A DNA stretch of 64,000 nt from Maribacter dokdonensis DSW-8 (GTDB lineage: Bacteria > Bacteroidota > Bacteroidia > Flavobacteriales > Flavobacteriaceae): positions 310,001-374,000 of the forward strand of contig NZ_LDPE01000001.1 in NCBI RefSeq assembly GCF_001447995.1. The letters are read 5' to 3'. Under the pieces are notes generated by a model, which was not told where the DNA came from, ran no database searches, and worked only from the letters and a program-made list of their open reading frames with translations. A program made the translations under genes and the position numbers. Position 1 is the stretch's first letter. Every line of letters starts with the position of its first letter. Shown here one piece after another: positions 61,154 through 64,000 of the stretch.

Positions 61154-61777
61154 ATGGATGACTTAATTACATTTTCAATTGCCGTTTTTACTGGTTTCTT
61201 TGCCATTACAAACCCAATTTCTAACATGACCGTTTTTTTATCGTTAACTCAAGGTGCCGATAATAAAACTAAGGAAGATATCAATAAAAGAGCAAACCTA
61301 ATTGCGTTTATTATTGTATTGGTATTTGTGCTTTTAGGCAAGTATATTTTTGAACTTTTCAATATCAGTATTCCTGCGTTTAAGATCACGGGCGGAATTC
61401 TAATTTTCTATATCGGTTTTGAGATGCTACAATCAAAACAATCTAACGTAAAAAATATAAAACACGTTAATATTGATGAGAATATTGCCGTGTCTCCACT
61501 TGCCATTCCAATTTTGGCCGGTCCGGGAACTATTGTTACCGCAATGAACTTTGTGTCCAGTGCACAACCGGTACATATTGCTATAGTTATTGCCGTATTC
61601 GGTTTTATGAGCCTTCTCACTTATTTCACGTTCAGACTTAGTAATTTAATAGTAAAATTAGTTGGCTTTAACGTTATTTCGGTAATTGGAAAAATAATGG
61701 GTCTTATCATAGCCATTATTGGTACGGGTATGATCATAGAGGGTATTAAAATTTCCTTTAATTTAATTACGAAGTAA
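61154..61777 (+). CDS. MarC-family membrane protein
   Basis: A 207-residue protein with about six membrane helices. It begins DDLITFSIAVFTGFFAITNP and has the repeated half motif of the family: ITNPISNMTVFL in the first half and SPLAIPILAGPGTIVTAMN in the second. MarC/YhgN proteins are of unknown transport function, despite an early link to antibiotic resistance. I chose the ATG at 61154 over the TTG at 61142. It stands before the KefF-KefC pair with a 43-base gap. Confidence 0.92.
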   Translation: MDDLITFSIAVFTGFFAITNPISNMTVFLSLTQGADNKTKEDINKRANLIAFIIVLVFVLLGKYIFELFNISIPAFKITGGILIFYIGFEMLQSKQSNVKNIKHVNIDENIAVSPLAIPILAGPGTIVTAMNFVSSAQPVHIAIVIAVFGFMSLLTYFTFRLSNLIVKLVGFNVISVIGKIMGLIIAIIGTGMIIEGIKISFNLITK

Positions 61778-61820
61778 TTGGCTTACTAAACCATAGGTCA
61801 TTATTCTTAATTGATATAAC

Positions 61821-62372
61821 ATGAAAAAAGTACTTGTTTTGTTTGCTCACCCAAAGTTTGAAAAATCTAGGGCAAATACCATTTTGGTCAATTATATCAG
61901 AAATAAAGAGGGTGTAACCTTTCACGATTTGTATGAAGAGTATCCAGATTTTCATATTGATGTTTCCTATGAAAAAAAATTATTGGAAGAACATGATGTA
62001 ATCGTTTGGCATCATCCAATGTACTGGTACAGTTGTCCGCCTTTATTAAAGCAATGGATAGATATGGTGTTGGAATTTAATTGGGCATACGGACCAAAGG
62101 GCAAGGCCCTAACTTCAAAAATATGTTTAAATGCCATTACTACCGGTGGAAGTAAAGAATTGTATTGCTCACAAGGTAGCAATAGCTATACCATTACCGA
62201 GTTTTTAAGACCTTTTGAACAGACCGCCAACCTTTGTCTAATGAATTATAGACAACCATTTACCGTAATGGGTACCTATAGATTAACTGATGAACAGCTT
62301 AGCGAATACGGTTCGCAATACAGTTCTTTGATAGATAGCCTACAAAATGAAAAGACGGTGCTTAGTACTTAA
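61821..62372 (+). CDS. KefF-like flavodoxin-fold quinone reductase
   Basis: A 183-residue NAD(P)H oxidoreductase of the KefF/MdaB flavodoxin fold. It begins KKVLVLFAHPKFEKSRAN and has VWHHPMYWYSCPPLLKQWID and the C-terminal block PFTVMGTYRLTDEQL, all typical of the family. KefF binds FMN and reduces quinones, and serves as the regulatory subunit of the KefC potassium/proton antiporter. The KefB/C-like gene begins 41 bases downstream, which supports that partner. Confidence 0.93.
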   Translation: MKKVLVLFAHPKFEKSRANTILVNYIRNKEGVTFHDLYEEYPDFHIDVSYEKKLLEEHDVIVWHHPMYWYSCPPLLKQWIDMVLEFNWAYGPKGKALTSKICLNAITTGGSKELYCSQGSNSYTITEFLRPFEQTANLCLMNYRQPFTVMGTYRLTDEQLSEYGSQYSSLIDSLQNEKTVLST

Positions 62373-62413
62373 GTTTGAGTTCTATTAAAAGCACCAAATA
62401 AACCAAACCAATT

Positions 62414-64000
62414 ATGACCGGAAGCCTTCTTTTTGATGCCATTGTATTTTTATTGGGAGCGATCATCTGTGTCTCAATAGCTAAAAGATTAGGCTTGAGC
62501 TCTGTTTTGGGCTATCTGATCGCCGGAGTTTTAATTGGTCCGTATGTTTTGGGATTTATAGGTGAAGAGGGAGAAGACATCCTTCATTTTGCTGAATTTG
62601 GGGTAGTGGTCATGCTTTTCTTGATTGGGCTTGAAATTGAACCAAAGAACTTCTGGAATATGCGTAAATCCATTGCTGGTATGGGTGGTTTACAAGTTGC
62701 CGGGACCATGCTGCTCTCTTATCTCTTTTTTATACTAATTGATTTTGATTGGAAGGTTGCCTTGGTGATATCTATGGCGGTTGCCTTATCATCAACGGCT
62801 ATAGCCATGCAAACTATTGATGAAAAAGGCCTTATGGAAACTACCTTTGGTAATTCGGCATTTTCCATATTATTATTTCAAGATATCATCGTGATCTTTA
62901 TGTTGGGAGCAATTCCTTTGCTTTCCAATACCGAGGTTGAAGCAGCTACAGATAGTCATGAAACTACCGGTAATCTTTTAGATGGTTTGCCCATGGGCTA
63001 CCAAACATTGGCCATTATTCTATCTGTGGTGTTGATCATAGGTGCCGGTCAATATTTAATTGTTCCCATGTTAAGAAGAGTCGCTAAAACGGGAGTAAGG
63101 GAACTGCTGTTTGCCTCTGCTTTGTTAATCGTATTCAGTATTTCATTCTTAATGGAGTATGTTGGTCTATCACCTGCTTTAGGTGCCTTTTTAGGCGGAG
63201 TGGTACTTTCTAGTAGTGAGTACAAACATGAACTTGAAAGTAACCTTGAACCTTTTAAAAACCTTCTTTTAGGTTTGTTCTTTATAGCCGTAGGTGCGTC
63301 CATCAATTTTGTGGTCATTGCCAAAATTCCTTTGACCATTGGCGGTATATTATTGGCAATAGTATTGATAAAGGCTTTGATACTTTTTATTACGGGAAAG
63401 GTATTCAAACTAAAACTGGACCAAAACTTGTTGTTAACATTTAGCTTGGCCCAAATTGGGGAATTCGCTTTTGTATTGCTATCCTTCGCATTTCAATTAA
63501 ATATCCTAGATCAGGAACAGATGGATATAATGCTGGTAATCACGGCACTGACTATGTCCATTACTCCCATTATCAGTATCATAAACGAACGTTTCATCTT
63601 ACCAAAAATTGGAACTAAAGAATCCATCAAAAGACCTATGGATCATATTGCGAAATCACAAAATGTTATTTTGGTAGGTTTTGGTCATTTTGGAAGTACG
63701 GTCGGAAGATTTTTACGGTCTCATGGTATTGAAGCTACTATATTAGATCAAGACTCCAATAGGGTAGATGTACTCCGCAAAATGGGTTTTGAAGTATATT
63801 ATGGTGATGCCACTAGAATAGATCTTCTTGAAGCTGCAGGTATTGCAAAGGCTAAAATATTGATATGCGCCATAGATAATCCTCCTATAACACAAGAAAT
63901 TACCAAACTTGTGAAAGAAAAATATCCTCATGTAGAATTAATGATACGTGCCCAGAATAGAAATGATGCATATGAATTGCTGAATTTGGGCTTTGAGAAT
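62414..64000 (+). CDS. KefB/KefC-type CPA2 cation:proton antiporter (runs off the window)
   Basis: The frame starts with ATG at 62414 and remains open through the end of the window, giving 529 residues so far. About twelve membrane helices (about 5-390) belong to the CPA2 antiporter fold. A TrkA-N (RCK) domain begins near 415 with VILVGFGHFGSTVGRFL and continues with VYYGDATRIDLLEAAG. KefB/C proteins export potassium in exchange for protons during electrophile stress and are gated by glutathione adducts in proteobacteria. Full KefB/C proteins are about 600-650 residues, so 70-120 residues are missing. Confidence 0.92.
   Translation, partial: MTGSLLFDAIVFLLGAIICVSIAKRLGLSSVLGYLIAGVLIGPYVLGFIGEEGEDILHFAEFGVVVMLFLIGLEIEPKNFWNMRKSIAGMGGLQVAGTMLLSYLFFILIDFDWKVALVISMAVALSSTAIAMQTIDEKGLMETTFGNSAFSILLFQDIIVIFMLGAIPLLSNTEVEAATDSHETTGNLLDGLPMGYQTLAIILSVVLIIGAGQYLIVPMLRRVAKTGVRELLFASALLIVFSISFLMEYVGLSPALGAFLGGVVLSSSEYKHELESNLEPFKNLLLGLFFIAVGASINFVVIAKIPLTIGGILLAIVLIKALILFITGKVFKLKLDQNLLLTFSLAQIGEFAFVLLSFAFQLNILDQEQMDIMLVITALTMSITPIISIINERFILPKIGTKESIKRPMDHIAKSQNVILVGFGHFGSTVGRFLRSHGIEATILDQDSNRVDVLRKMGFEVYYGDATRIDLLEAAGIAKAKILICAIDNPPITQEITKLVKEKYPHVELMIRAQNRNDAYELLNLGFEN

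Noticed and set aside
1..64000. CRISPR arrays, tRNA or rRNA genes, prophage or intact transposase
   Set aside because: No regularly spaced repeats, cloverleaf-like segments, rRNA motifs or transposase catalytic motifs were seen on either strand.

Overview
This window looks like chromosomal DNA of a Flavobacteriaceae bacterium (Bacteroidota), probably marine. The evidence is the low GC content, many Bacteroidota-restricted families (DUF4494, DUF6090, DUF6702-like, YHYH proteins, LytS/LytTR pairs, DUF2490) and promoter boxes of the Bacteroidota type TAnnTTTG. I cannot name the genus securely. I see no tRNA, rRNA, CRISPR array, prophage or intact insertion sequence.

Left part (1-14.8 kb). A cold-shock gene converges on an XRE/S24-like regulator. 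That regulator diverges from a six-gene envelope-stress operon: a small YbjN/Tir-chaperone-like protein, PspA/IM30, an NfeD/YqiJ-like membrane OB-fold protein, a flotillin, a 1629-residue AAA ATPase and a J-domain/KTSC fusion. A good promoter lies between them, overlapped by palindromes that could be the regulator's operator. A DbpA-like helicase, an unusual SDR with a zinc ribbon, and a YwqG/DUF1963 protein follow.

Middle (15-39.4 kb). This part is mostly secreted and envelope genes: a three-gene operon (large periplasmic protein, DUF2490 barrel, MORN-repeat protein), a VPS10/BNR-repeat protein, and a six-gene TolC-MacA-MacB(split)-LytS-LytTR efflux operon. Then come a large-subunit catalase with DJ-1-like tail, a fasciclin lipoprotein, DUF4494, a second LytS/LytTR pair divergent from an EF-hand protein, and an operon with two YHYH proteins, a DUF6702-like protein, a MORN-variant lipoprotein and an SCO copper chaperone.

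Right part (39.5-59.7 kb). This is a dense block of small redox and detoxification enzymes with three AraC-type regulators: one fused to DUF4242 and a cyclase-like domain, plus two close paralogues. The enzymes include three medium-chain reductases, three SDRs or similar, an aldehyde dehydrogenase, a DJ-1/Hsp31 protein, a nitroreductase, an ABM monooxygenase, a cupin, a TrxR-like flavoprotein that has lost its redox cysteines, an enoyl-CoA hydratase homologue and a 2OG-Fe(II) oxygenase. Three promoters in this block share sequence blocks and a TAnnTTTG box but lack an obvious -33 box, which suggests one AraC activator controls them. A decayed dihydrofolate-reductase-like gene lies inside the block. 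The end of the window (59.9-64 kb) holds an esterase-like lipoprotein, MarC, and a KefF-KefB/C pair; the antiporter runs off the edge.

The most distinctive non-coding feature is an 87-nt, gap-free intergenic repeat present three times (30814, 34595, 59764). All copies are in the same orientation, about 90% identical, and carry two hairpins. A GC-rich double hairpin at 56505-56574 is a second structure that the genes do not explain.
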